A stretch of 64,000 nucleotides of DNA from the NCBI GenBank assembly GCA_032622095.1, contig CP136066.1, positions 42,793,835-42,857,834 on the forward strand, given 5' to 3'. Of the stretch, positions 23,603 through 34,931 are shown piece after piece. Position numbers and translations under genes: made by a program. Under the pieces are notes generated by a model. The model worked only from the letters and a program-made list of their open reading frames with translations. It made no database searches and was not told where the DNA came from. The number at the start of each line of letters is the position of its first letter. Position 1 is the first letter of the stretch. Source of the stretch: Siphonodentalium dalli (lineage: Eukaryota > Mollusca > Scaphopoda > Gadilida > Siphonodentaliidae).

Positions 23603-23923
23603 ATGACAATCTATCCGAATATATCTATGGACTGTAACTCGGAAGATATTATATATTGTATTGTCTGTCATGGGTGTTCGGAAAGTTATATCGGAGAAAC
23701 GGGCAATAAATTACGAGAAAGACCGCGGATCCATAGACAACAGATAAAGCAACCAGAATATCGCAAAATTGCACTGAGTGAACATTTGGATGAATGTGGA
23801 AAGAATGAATATTCGATCTTCCCATTCCAAAAACTGATCTCAGCAAACAGAATACGCCGAACCCGGTAGGAAGATTTCTACATTGATCACTTCCGAAGCA
23901 AGCTAAATGCGCTCAGGAAATGA
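23603..23923 (+). pseudogene. Penelope-like GIY-YIG endonuclease fragment
   Basis: The frame contains DIIYCIVCHGCSESYIGETG, corresponding to the Y...YIG core of a GIY-YIG nuclease with an embedded C-x2-C. It continues with LRERPRIHRQQI, carrying the conserved Arg, and LSEHLDECGKNEYSIFPF. An in-frame TAG at 23867-23869 interrupts it, after which EDFYIDHFRSKLNALRK continues to a stop at 23921-23923. The tail contains the Asn that usually closes the active site. The arrangement matches the C-terminal endonuclease of Penelope-like retroelements. The reverse transcriptase is missing, so the copy is truncated and broken. Confidence 0.7.
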
Positions 23924-23999
23924 CGTTGTGTGAAGCTGAGTTATCTCCCTTGACACTATGACGTCATAATTCAACTTATCGTCTATTGAAAAGTGGCAA

Positions 24000-24669
24000 T
24001 GCCTCGAAAGGCCTATAGACATTTTATTTAAATTAATTAATTTTCTATAGACATGTCTTATGTTATTCTTGGACAATATATAATACTGTGCACACGTTAC
24101 TTTAAACTGTGAAATATATATATTTATGCCAGTTATATTCTATCTCAAACTTTTTCATGAACTTTGGACTGGTTTGCCGAATCTCAGATTGTAAACTCGG
24201 ACTATTTACTGTTCAAGATAATTATGTTCCCTGCTAAGTTAGTTATATGCCCTATTGTTTGTTGCATGGCTTTCATTAGGTCCCCCCACTCGAGTTGGAA
24301 ATTGTTCAGATCGTCGGAGTTCAGTGCAATATATCGATACGACTTTTATCGTAATTCAAATTCTCGAATGAGTAATTTCAGAGAGAGTTCGTCGGGGTTA
24401 AATTTTGTTTTATATAGATATTATTTCAGAATTGATAGTATAAAAAAGTTTAGTTTGTTGTTTTCATTGTGAGCACCAATCCCAAAAAGAATGTTTTTCC
24501 GAGAAAGCGAGATGCCAAGTTGATAGCGATCTAGTCAGGCCTGAGTGGTATTCACACTGACAACTTGTTGAAACATTATTTGTTCCAGCCATCGCGAACT
24601 CTTCATGAATCACCACAAAATAAATAGACCACTAGAAATTGTTGTTAACGCCAGTACGGAGAATATGTA
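24000..24669. other. No gene seen
   Basis: Probably 3' flank of the Penelope-like fragment plus unique DNA. A 102-codon frame at 24164-24472 has no recognised domain. Confidence 0.35.
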
Positions 24670-24673
24670 TTAA

Positions 24674-24980
24674 AGACATATTATGGACTTATTCAGGTGC
24701 GTGAAACTGATAAGCTAGCACTCAGATGCTATGCCAACTGGAGGAATGTAACATTCTACTATAACATCACCGAAAATCTGAATCAAATCGACCGTAATAC
24801 TATATAGAAAACATCGTCTGAACTACGCTCAATTGTAAATATTTACATCTCGATTCGGGACGCAATACCGGCGATAAACTAACGAAAACGATCTCACCAT
24901 CGAGAGTCGGTGCATTTAATTAATATATAGATTATTCTCCATTTCTATTTGATCACCCTGCCGGAGTGTTTCACATCACT
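24674..24980 (+). mobile_element. TTAA-flanked AGACATATT element, copy 1
   Basis: Bounded by TTAA at 24670-24673 and 24981-24984. It starts AGACATATTATGGACTT and ends GTGTTTCACATCACT. The copies at 32605-32931 and 59918-60217 share the same limits, each with TTAA on both sides. The ends have almost no inverted repeat beyond AG/CT, which is unusual for a DNA transposon derivative. Confidence 0.75.
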
Positions 24981-25301
24981 TTAAGAGTTCTGAGAATGTG
25001 ATGTTGAATGCTACAGATATACCGGAGTAAAACATTATCCTAATGATAGAAACAACTCTCGTTCGCAGAAAATAATAAAGTAAAACTTCGTAAAAAATAA
25101 ATTTTAATCTAGTTGATGTCTTCTGGATATCAATATTGAATACATTTTATCAAAATTTAACACTTAAAAGAACCAGGACCTGACAAATATAGCCATTACA
25201 AAAAAAATGAACCTAATTATCAGAACTGTGTGGGAAACAGTTAGGTATGCCGTGGTTCTCGTGAGATTGCATTCACACGAGGACGGACTAACACAATAAG
25301 G

Positions 25302-25733
25302 GTGCATTTACATTGCTATATAACTGTACACAGATCTACACGCAGACTAGTCTTTTTCGGTCGGACCACATTAGAGTTAGGATCGCCAACTCTCAGGATG
25401 ACCACGCCACCGATAATCCCGAATGCTATCACAACAATGTTGGACTCCATGCATGTCGCGCCTTGTGTGAGCTGGTCACTCTATGCACACACAGGCGGAT
25501 ACCAGTTGGTTTTGGACTTCCAGTCCTGCCCGGCAAAGCCCTTATCAGGTCTCTCTACCGGGAGAGGACTGGAAACTACCAAACCAGCCAGGAAGAAGCG
25601 AAAGAAAAAGACTCCATCCAGGAAAAAGAGAGACACAGAGAGATTGGCTGCGTGGAAAAAGAGGAAATCGACTGATACCACACAAGGCGACACCTCCCGC
25701 GTAGCCGAGATCGATGCACGCCCGAAGTGGTAA
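25302..25733 (+). CDS. Gag-like ORF1 of a retroelement (possibly decayed)
   Basis: A 143-codon frame, richer in GC than its surroundings. It has WSLYAHTGGYQLVLDF (about residues 58-73), followed by a strongly basic block, ARKKRKKKTPSRKKRDTER, at about residues 96-114. A W-x-L...F segment followed by a KKxTPSxKKRD-type basic motif resembles gag-like first ORFs of invertebrate retrotransposons; this is recognition by motif, not by search. Its TAA stop overlaps the next ATG as TAATG at 25731-25735. The true start is uncertain, and a second frame overlaps at 25313-25675. Confidence 0.45.
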   Translation: MHLHCYITVHRSTRRLVFFGRTTLELGSPTLRMTTPPIIPNAITTMLDSMHVAPCVSWSLYAHTGGYQLVLDFQSCPAKPLSGLSTGRGLETTKPARKKRKKKTPSRKKRDTERLAAWKKRKSTDTTQGDTSRVAEIDARPKW

Positions 25734-26149
25734 TGGACTCTCCATCGCCACGGATAGACGCGGACACATCCCTTTTCAATCCGAAGACGCCGGAATACAC
25801 CGAACCGGAGTCTTCACCTGGCTCTCCTACAGCAAACGAAGCACCAACATCCGACTCCGAAGACACATCTGACTCCGACACCAACGACACATCTGACTCC
25901 AACCCAGACGACACATCTGACTCCAACCCAGACGACACATCTGATTCCGACTCCGACGACACATCTGATTCCGACTCCGATTCCGAAGAAAAAGAAAGAC
26001 AAAAGCACACAATGGAACTTTTAGCGAAAGTACAAGAATCATTAAGACAAGCCGAGTTACAACAAACCGAAACCGAAAAGCTCTTCAATCGTCCGACTTC
26101 AAGTTACCAAACATCACCATCCGAACCACCGCCAAAAAAAGAGAAATAG
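25733..26149 (+). CDS. Acidic Ser/Asp-repeat ORF following the TAATG overlap
   Basis: Starts MDSPSPRIDADTSLFNPK, then carries a DTSDSD/DTSDSN repeat (about residues 42-85) and a Glu/Gln-rich, probably helical segment, MELLAKVQESLRQAELQ. It ends in PPPKKEK. The repeat is encoded by diverged GACACATCTGACTCC units. No catalytic motif is seen. Its position after the gag-like frame suggests the two belong to one mobile element, with reinitiation at TAATG. It could also be a decayed continuation of ORF1. Confidence 0.35.
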   Translation: MDSPSPRIDADTSLFNPKTPEYTEPESSPGSPTANEAPTSDSEDTSDSDTNDTSDSNPDDTSDSNPDDTSDSDSDDTSDSDSDSEEKERQKHTMELLAKVQESLRQAELQQTETEKLFNRPTSSYQTSPSEPPPKKEK

Positions 26150-26299
26150 AAATAGAAAGACACAAAACAACCGCCGCTAGGACTCCCCCACCACGCTTTC
26201 GCCGCCTTGCCTCCAACCACAGCACCTACAACAGCCAAAATTACCGATCTTCATCGAATAAATCAAGAAAGGGTGAAGGGACATGCAAACTGCAGTCCG

Positions 26300-27359
26300 A
26301 CCATCCTACCCGGCCTTCGGCCGGAAACGACTCAACAACGCAGACTAGTGTAAACGGTTTGATATAGAAATGCACATAGAACGAAAACGGCATTAGTTCG
26401 TGTGAGCAAAAATCGTGTCCGCTATACCGGTACGTCACGGTCAACGCCGAAGCATTGCGACAGGCAAATCAGTTTTGATTAATTGTTACTCGGGCTTGGC
26501 GAATGTGTTTTAGTTTTGGTTGTCATTTCAACCCGTGTATTTCGAATATTGAACACGGGCAGGGACGTGGCAACTTGCTCAACGGTTGGAAATTTCATAC
26601 CTGACACAACATTAGTTGTAATTTCCAAACCAACAATAGATTGAAAATGATCTTGTAGTTTGATTTTCAAACATTTTTATTGGGGGGGGGGGGGGGGGGG
26701 TTACTGTTTTCGGACCAATATTTGTATAATTTCCTACTTTTTATCAAAATTTTGGGCTGGAATGGCCATCAGCTGGAAAAATTTCAACATTATCATAGGG
26801 ACGGGTGTCAGGTTGGAAATGTCCAACACATGGCAAGAGTGTGTCCTGGTCCCTCCCCTTGGCCAGTCATCATCATCATCATATTTGTTATCTAACAGCT
26901 ATATATAAAAACTGCATGCAATTTAAGAAAACAATATTGTCCTACATTTGGTCAACATTGTCATTGGAATTGTCATCAGTTGGAAATTTTACTACATTTG
27001 GTCAAATAAAGGGTGTTGTAGGGTAACTGCAAGATTTTCATTCTTTCTTCGAACCATTATCACGTGGTATAAGGATACACTTTAAATACATGCGGCACAT
27101 ACCAAATCGCTGTTATCTGCTGATAGTTGATATATTTTTATGTCTGGCCTAAACTGGCACGACTCGCAGTGAATTGTCAATTACCAGAGTACTGATCAGC
27201 GAGCGTTCAATATTAGTAATCATGCTGTGATCACAGTAATGCGCGACACGTGACTTCATACAGATCTGTATACATTTCTACAGCAGTGTAAACGAAGCCT
27301 AAGGCACGTATCCTCGAAACAGTCGCTCACATAAACACGCACAGCAAAATAGTAAGCGA
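26300..27359. other. No gene seen; poly-G tract and repeat fragments
   Basis: A run of about 18 G lies at 26682-26700, and a short (ATC)n tract at about 26869-26881. Several diverged pieces repeat GTTGGAAAT, CATCAG.TGGAAA and TTTGGTCAA, typical of degraded repeats. Confidence 0.4.
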
Positions 27360-27365
27360 CAGTAA

Positions 27366-27822
27366 ACTTAATTTAAGAAAGAAAAGACATAATTTAAAGG
27401 GAAAATCAAGCAAAGAATTTTGGAAACTAATCCGGGAACTAGATGGAAAAATATTAATAGGCCCCCACCCCGATCCAGAGTTTCAGAAATACTATGAATC
27501 TGTCGAACATGGCATCGTCTTCGAAATCAGCGGTCAACATATGCATGGGGTCCTAATGAACACCCACTTACCCTAAACTAATATAGATAATTCGATTATG
27601 AATGTTGAAATATCTCCTAACGAAATCGAGTTTGCAGCAAAGAACATTAGAAACGACAAAGCATCAGGTTTCGACTCTATACCCAATACAATAATCAAGC
27701 ATAGTATCAAGGAATTAGGAAATTTCTACAAGAAACTCTTCAATACGATATTAGAAACAAGTGGTATTCCAAAGGACTGGGCGATTGGTATGACCACTTG
27801 TTACTTAAGGGTATTGGTATAA
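27366..27822 (+). pseudogene. LINE reverse transcriptase N-terminal fragment
   Basis: One frame encodes KGKSSKEFWKLIRELDGK (27400-27455). After a disrupted stretch, the frame from 27598 has ISPNEIEFAAKNIRNDKASG, FDSIPNTIIKHS and ETSGIPKDWAIGM. The series ...KNDKASGxDxIPN... followed by G-x-P-x-x-W is the usual start of the LINE reverse transcriptase palm. The match stops abruptly after AIGM, where a TPIYK-like strand would be expected. There are stops upstream, so this is a dead fragment. Confidence 0.7.
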
Positions 27823-28380
27823 GTAAAATAAATGGCCATGAAACGGGCCTTCGTGGCATAACCACGCGAACCAACCCCATCACCTACGTCCATATACAGC
27901 GAAATACGAAAAGCAAATATGATCAACACCGTTGTCACCTCACCCCAGTGATTTACGACAGACCCGATGTTAGTCCCCTATACACGCAGCCAACCCAAAA
28001 CCCCTCCACCCACCCTCTCCGCGTGTATACACGATTATTGACCTATACATTGTTTTCATATGCATGATTTTCTATATGTATGTTTGCTGCTTATTCATAA
28101 CTATACTATGTTATACCGGACACGTCCTGCGATTGGAGAATACATTCTGATTCGGAGAGAGGGTCCAGTGATTAGCAACAACTTTCACCACACACACACA
28201 CACACATGGAGATATCCCCACAATAAATGTTATCCAGTATCGTCATATAAATGTGTCGCTACGACGAAAATGTCAGATCAAGGAGGTTGGCGAAGAAGAG
28301 TCTAGTATTAGTTTTCTTTATGCCATTAGCGATTGTACTTATACTGCTGTTTTGTTGGAACTTAAAATAGACGAGTATCG
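27823..28380. other. No gene seen; (CA)n tract
   Basis: A CA dinucleotide run lies at about 28190-28206. The rest has no supported feature. Confidence 0.4.
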
Positions 28381-28540
28381 TGTTTTAAGCATCAGTTATC
28401 ACAGAATACTTGTGTTTTAAGCATCAGTTATCACAGAATACCCATGTTTTAAGCATCAGTTATCACAGAATACTCGTGTTTTAAGCATCTGTTATCACAG
28501 AATACTCGTGTTTTAAGCATCAGTTATCACAGAATAACAG
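28381..28540. repeat. 32-bp tandem repeat, five copies
   Basis: The unit starts TGTTTTAAGCATCAGTTATC and ends ACAGAATACTCG. It directly precedes the larger 28/30-bp array. Confidence 0.9.
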
Positions 28541-30490
28541 GATAACTATGCATATTTGGGAGATCCCGGTACCTATGCACATTTGGGAGATCCCGGGTAA
28601 CTATGCACATTTGGGAGATCCTAGGTAACTATGCACATTTGGGAGATCCCGGGTAACTATGCACACTTGGGAGATCCTGGGTAACTATGCACATTTGGGA
28701 GATCATTGATAACTTTGTGCACATTTGGGAGATCATGGATAACTTTGTGCACATTTGGGAGATCCCGGGTAACTATGCTCATTTGGGAGATCTTGAGTAA
28801 CTTTGTGTACATTTGGCAGATCCTGAGTAACTTTGTGCACATTTGGCAGATCCTGAGTAACTTTGTGCACATTTGGCAGATCCTGAGTAACTTTGTGCAC
28901 ATTTGGCAGATCCTGAGTAACTTTGTGCACATTTGGGAGATCATGGATAACTTTGTGCACATTTTGGGAGATCATGGGTAACTTTGTGCACATTTGGGAG
29001 ATCATGGGTAACTTTGTGCACATTTGGGAGATCATGGGTAACTTTTTGCACATTTGGGAGATCATGAGTAACTTTGTGCACATTTGGGAGATCATGGATA
29101 ACTTTGTGCACATTTGGGAGATCCCGGGTAACTATGCTCATTTGGGAGATCTTGAGTAACTTTGTGTACATTTGGCAGATCCTGAGTAACTTTGTGCACA
29201 TTTGGCAGATCCTGAGTAACTTTGTGCACATTTGGCAGATCCTGAGTAACTTTGTGCACATTTGGCAGATCCTGAGTAACTTTGTGCACATTTGGCAGAT
29301 CCTGAGTAACTTTGTGCACATTTGGGAGATCATGGATAACTTTGTGCACATTTTGGGAGATCATGGGTAACTTTGTGCACATTTGGGAGATCATGGGTAA
29401 CTTTGTGCACATTTGGGAGATCATGGGTAACTTTTTGCACATTTGGGAGATCATGAGTAACTTTGTGCACATTTGGGAGATCATAGGTAACTTTGTGCAC
29501 ATTTGGGAGATCCTGAGTAACTTTGTGCACATTTGGCAGATCCTGAGTAACTTTGTGCACATTTGGCAGATCCTGAGTAACTTTGTGCACATTTGGCAGA
29601 TCCTGAGTAACTTTGTGCACATTTGGGAGATCATGGATAACTTTGTGCACATTTTGGGAGATCATGGGTAACTTTGTGCACATTTGGGAGATCATGGGTA
29701 ACTTTGTGCACATTTGGGAGATCATGGGTAACTTTTTGCACATTTGGGAGATCCTGAGTAACTTTGTGCACATTTGGGAGATCCTGAGTAACTTTGTTGA
29801 CATTTGGGAGATCCTGAGTAACTTTGTGCACATTTGGGAGATCATGGATAACTTTGTGCACATTTTGGGAGATCATGGGTAACTTTGTGCACATTTGGGA
29901 GATCATGGGTAACTTTGTGCACATTTGGGAGATCATGGGTAACTTTTTGCACATTTGGGAGATCATGAGTAACTTTGTGCACATTTGGGAGATCATAGGT
30001 AACTTTGTGCACATTTGGGAGATCATGGGTAACTTTGTGCACATTTGGGAGATCCTGAGTAACTTTGTGCACATTTGTGAGATCATGGGTAACTTTGTGC
30101 ACATTTGGGAGATCATGGGTAACTTTGTGCACATTTGGGAGATCCTGAGTAACTTTGTGCACATTTGGGAGATCCTGAGTAACTTTGTGCACATTTGGGA
30201 GATCATGGATAACTTTGTGCACATTTGGGAGATCCTGAGTAACTTTGTGCACATTTTGGGATATCATGGGTAACTTTGTGCATATTTGGGAGATCCTGAG
30301 TAACTTTGTGCACATTTGGGAGATCATGGGTAACTTTGTACACATTTGGGAGATCATGGGTAACTTTGTGCACATTTGGGAGATCATGGGTAACTTTGTG
30401 CACATTTGGGAGATCATGGGTACCTTTTTGCACATTTGGGAGATCCTGAGTAAATTTGTGCACATTTGGGAGATCATGGATAACTTCATA
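28541..30490. repeat. 28/30-bp satellite, about 65 copies with higher-order blocks
   Basis: The first units are 28 bp (ACTATGCACATTTGGGAGAT). From about 28705 a TG insertion gives ACTTTGTGCACATTTGGGAG and a 30-bp period. Variants (TGGCAG for TGGGAG, CCTGAG for CATGGG, TTTTTGCAC, and a 31-bp unit with ATTTTGGGAG) recur in blocks; the 31-bp variant is at 28961, 29350, 29651, 29862 and 30253. Each unit has the palindrome TGTGCACA. Overlapping reading frames of 80-215 codons on both strands follow from the 30-bp period and are not genes. Confidence 0.95.
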
Positions 30491-30499
30491 AGGATATTT

Positions 30500-31780
30500 C
30501 GTGTGATCTTTAAATGGGAGCCATTTATTTCTTCCGAAATATCGTCAAAAAAAAAAATGGGCGCCAGCAGCCTTCTTGCATCTCAAATTTGAATACATCG
30601 GCACACCGAATTTATTGGAGAATTATTCTGAAAATTTAGCGGACGTGTTTAGTATCTCCAGAACGAATTTCGATGAAAAACATGGCCGCTGAAATGCAGT
30701 CATTTTGGATTTTACTCCTTGGATGACTAAATAATTTGGAACACCCTACAGACCACATCCATAATCCGATCGTCATCAAACTTAACATGGATCTTTTGAG
30801 TGACTATTAGATGGGAGCCATCGAATTTTACTGATTGTCACCAAACTTCACACTTCACACATTGATTTGTTCCAAAATGCGTTAAAAACATAGACGCTAG
30901 CGGCCATCTTGGATTCACATTTGAATCCATCGCACACCCTACAGACGAGATTTATTGGAGAACTGTTAAAACATTACAGGCATATTCAGGATTACTTCTA
31001 GATGGTACATTCAACACAAAAATGGCTGCCGGCGGCCATGTTGCATCTTTGTATCACTAAATACTTTAAATATTTAAACTTTCCGAATTCGTATCGCTAC
31101 ATTGACTGTAATGTATGACATTACCTCCTCTCAAGTTGAGCTACATTGTAATTGACACTTTCATTCATTGACCAATGCATTTATAGGGAAGCAAGTTGAG
31201 TTAAATGTTTACAGGTTGGTTGGTACCCATGAAGCGTGCTGCGCCGTTACTGATCACTTATTGGAGTCATAACTGAACATTATCTTTGTACATTTATTTT
31301 AAAGGGACTTCGAAGTGGGTTCATGTGAAGTGGGTTCATGTGAAGTGGGTTCACGTGAAGTGGGTTCGTGTGAAGTGGGTTCATGTGAAGTGGGTTCATG
31401 TGAAATAACATAAAAGTCTGCAAAACAACTACGATCAACAAGTACATGAAATGAAAGTGTCAATGACTATGTAGCTCAACATGGAGAGGGGATAATGTCA
31501 TACATTGTAGATAATGGAGCAATAAGGATTGCGGAAAGTTCAAATGTTTAAGAAATACCGGAGGGCAACCCGAATAACCGTAGGAAGTTTGGGATTAATT
31601 TGATGAAAAAAATGTTGTCTGTCGGTGTGCTGAAATATTTAGTCCATGCATGACTAAATATTTCAGCACACCCGACAGACAACATTTCTTTTTATATTTT
31701 CATCGAAAATCTTTTAAATTTGGTAGCTCCCATCTACATACAGGTGATCCTAAACACGTGCCTATTATTTTTCAAAACTA
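30500..31780. mobile_element. Large inverted-repeat region with nested hairpin
   Basis: About 31070-31180 (AATGTATGACATTA, TTGAGCTACATTG, ATTGACACTTTCATT) is the reverse complement of about 31440-31550. Further out, AAAATGGCTGCCGG-like and CGATGAAAA segments recur. A six-copy 15-bp tandem, GAAGTGGGTTCATGT, lies between the arms at 31315-31405. A near-perfect hairpin at about 31609-31694 (TGTTGTCTGTCGG, GTGCTGAAATATTTAGTC) lies just outside. This is probably one or more nested foldback elements with unclear ends. Confidence 0.55.
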
Positions 31781-32600
31781 TTTCCGTTTCGAAGTGGGTT
31801 CATTGTGAAATAACTAACATCAACTAGTACATGAAATATAGATTGACTTCGTTCTAATATTTATTAGTAATAACTCTCAAATAATGAGATTTCACATGTC
31901 AAAACCATTGTTATGTAAACATTACTGCTTACCAATACCAAGTACTAATACCAAAGTTTAATCACAACTTGAAGGTAAATATTGGTTGGAAATTTATAAA
32001 GTATTGAAAAATATTCTGAAAATCATATTCAGACTACAATATTTGAACTTAAATAATTAGCTATGTATGTTGACAAAATCACTATAGCAGTTTTGTTTGC
32101 ATAACAATGTTTTCAACACGCGAAATTTCGTTACTGGAGAACTATCAATAATTATTATAATTAATTGTTTTTATATATTTTTCCATGTTCATGTAATATT
32201 CGCCATAGTGATGGTGTTTTAGAGACTTATATTTTTTGCACATTTACCCAATACTCATAATATCTCAAGATGTGACAGAAGCCTAAAATAAAGTATGCAT
32301 CAACATTTATTATTAAAAAACAAAAGACGATTAAAAACGTGGAGGTTACTACAGTATGTCTTCACAAAAGTACATTCCCTGGGTGAGTAAGACCACCGAT
32401 TCACATAGCATTATCAGATATAAATATGTAATGGCGGCCATTGTTTACCATATATAGATATTTAGTTGTCTACCGTATACGTCAATCGAGCCCACTATTA
32501 GGTTATATACAACATAACACTAAACTAACGGGCATAACATAATGATTATATTGGCGAAATAACGGAGAAATTATGAAATTAAAATAAAAAAACGTTTCTT
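31781..32600. other. No gene seen
   Basis: AT-rich DNA between elements, with no supported exon. Confidence 0.35.
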
Positions 32601-32604
32601 TTAA

Positions 32605-32931
32605 AGACATATTATGGACTTGTTCGGGTGCGCGAAACTTATAAGTTAGTACTCAGGCGCTATGCCAACCTGGGGAATGTAGCATTCTACTAACATCACC
32701 GACAATTTCTAAGAAATCGACCATACCACTCCATAGAAAACATCGACTGAAGTACGCCCAATTGGAAATATTTACATCTCGATTCGTGACGCAACTATCG
32801 TCGATAATCTAACGTAAATTATTTCACCATCGAGAGTCATTGCATTTAATTAATATATAAGAATCACGATACGTGTTCGTCGAGTATTCTCCATTTCTAG
32901 TTGATCACCCCACCGGAGTGTTTCACACACT
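32605..32931 (+). mobile_element. TTAA-flanked AGACATATT element, copy 2
   Basis: TTAA at 32601-32604 and 32932-32935. It starts AGACATATTATGGACTTGTT and ends GTGTTTCACACACT. It is close to copy 1 along its length, with a small insertion (AGAATCACGATACGTG...) near 32868-32885. Confidence 0.75.
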
Positions 32932-33206
32932 TTAAAGACCTTTTTTTTATAAAGAAATTTATATTGACTAAATAACGGAGATATTCAAAACGGGAAAAAA
33001 TAATAAAGAGCGTTTATTTTTTCGAAGAAGTGATTTTAAATTGATGTTGGAAATTGTTTCAAACATCTCCGTTATTTCGTTGAAAATATGGTCTAGATTG
33101 GCATTATTATGTTATCACCCTTCCGATGCCGTGTCCGAAGTATGTCAATTATTGAGTTGTATATAACGTAATCGTGGGCTCGATGGCGTATACGATAGAC
33201 AATTAA

Positions 33207-33757
33207 AGGGGTACTTTACACCATTTTCAATAAATTCGGGTAATAACAACGATCTAATATGGATATTATATTGAAAAATAAGTAATTTGAGTCGAAGATG
33301 TATTCTGTAAACGATCAGGTTAATAGGTTAACTTAAAATCAAAGTTAATAATTGGATATAAATTTAATTTATGGCTGAAGCCATAAAATAAGTTGCGAAT
33401 TTCCGTGTACAAGACGTAATCAGATTATTTCACAGACAGTGGATTGGGCAACGCGTGGCACGCATGATCGTGTAAACAATTATATTGATATGGAGCGTAA
33501 ACTCAAACCACTGACTGACTGGTGACTATACAATAACTTCAATGAGTATAATTATGGGACTAGTATACATATAATATAACATTTATTTGATACATTTGCT
33601 TGAAAACTGTACAAAAAGTACTCGACATTCCGGCTAATCTGCCATCAATAACATTCCTTCGTACTCAACAGACTTTCAAATAAATGAAATCTGGTTACCT
33701 TATTCTACGACTCAGAGACTATGGAAACCAACAACAACATTTGAGCACAGTTTCCCT
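33207..33757 (-). mobile_element. TTAA-flanked AGGGGTACTGT MITE, full-length copy
   Basis: TTAA at 33203-33206 and 33758-33761. The ends are AGGGGTACTTTACACC and, at the right in reverse complement, AGGGAAACTGTGCTCAAAT. This is the longest uninterrupted copy (551 bp). A near-palindrome, TTTATGGCTGAAGCCATAAA, lies at about 33367-33386. It is inverted relative to the copies at 3254 and 49074. Confidence 0.8.
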
Positions 33758-34255
33758 TTAAGTATATATAGATGGTAAACAATGACCGTCATTTGTATGA
33801 TCATGTTATTTTGTCAAATTATGTATGAAATGATTCTAAATAGGGGGAGTTTTTGTAACTTATCCCCAATCCATTTTGTATGCTTAATTACAAATAAAAT
33901 AAGTTTAAATAAAGTAATATTTGTGTAGTTAAATGCACAACAACAATACGTATAACCTTCATGTATGTATTGTGGGGCGTGTCACAACAGTTGCTTCGGA
34001 AAGAATGTCTCGGGCCACAGTGGATGGATGCTATAGTGTCTTCGATATAAGTCAGTCCAATACGAAACGCAATGTTCATTTTAATAGGCCCGATCTAAGA
34101 AACAAAATGCACCGATGAATTCTAACTTTTCTTCGACTTAGAATGCAAGCAATTTGTGAAGATAAAGTGTCATTGGCCAATGCTTGCAATATAACGTGAA
34201 TGGTTGAATTCAAGTTTCTTGAACACTATAGTGGAGTCCGGAGAATGGCTGCGAA

Positions 34256-34905
34256 CACACGTACCAAAGTAGCGTTGGTATAGTAGGTGTGACAATTTAT
34301 TATGGTGGAGTTTGGTGACAATTGGTCGTCAAAATTAATATGCCATAGCTAGCGATGTCGTCCGCTGCATATTCGCACAATGAGTCTTCCAAAGTTCGTT
34401 ATAATCAGCCTTTTTCTTGTTTTGGTCCTTGTATAGTTCGCGTTGTTAATTCCAGATCATATCAATCAAACGTGCATGATACTAATTGCATGACATGTGA
34501 GTGCATGGAGGATTGCAACGGTCAAACACAATTATGGACGATCGATCGTGCAATTATATATATCGTAGAGAATACAATGTAGCAAAACGTAATGAGTAGA
34601 GATAAGCCTTGATGAAACGCAATGGGTTAATTGGTCAAGTCAACTCATTGTGCGGAAATATGACTAATTAACTAATTACGTTAACCATCGTCCAACCGCA
34701 CTTGACGCGGGATATGTATTGTTTATGTATTCCGTTGTCTCCGTACCATGTATATTGGCTGGGAGAAGAAAGTCTATATTGAAACTCAGCGGGCGACATG
34801 ACTATCTATATATGGCACAGAATTATGACGACCAATTGTCACCAAACTCAATCATAATAAATTGTCACACCTACTATGGCATCGCTACTGTGGTACATGT
34901 GTCCA
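34256..34905. mobile_element. Long inverted-repeat MITE downstream of gene 1
   Basis: Arms of about 80 bp match: GTAGGTGTGACAATTTATTA and GAGTTTGGTGACAATTGGTC in the left arm (34256-34345) have reverse complements in the right arm (about 34820-34905). The middle ~470 bp is unrelated and non-coding. On the minus strand the left arm supplies an AATAAA (34293-34298), which could serve as a polyadenylation signal for gene 1. That use is inferred. Confidence 0.75.
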
Positions 34906-34931
34906 CAGCCAATAAATAATCATCGCTATTT

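Noticed and set aside
24164..24472. 102-codon plus-strand frame
   Set aside because: No domain and no splice context; it lies in the flank of a dead Penelope-like fragment.
25576..26088. Minus-strand 170-codon Ser/Glu-repeat frame opposite the acidic ORF
   Set aside because: It is the complement of the Asp-Thr-Ser repeat; the plus strand has the more plausible start, composition and neighbour.
28541..30490. Possible CRISPR-like array
   Set aside because: Units are directly adjacent with no unique spacers, and the window is eukaryotic.
28657..30592. Many overlapping frames of 80-215 codons on both strands
   Set aside because: They are translations of the 30-bp satellite in several frames; they have no non-repeat start or domain.
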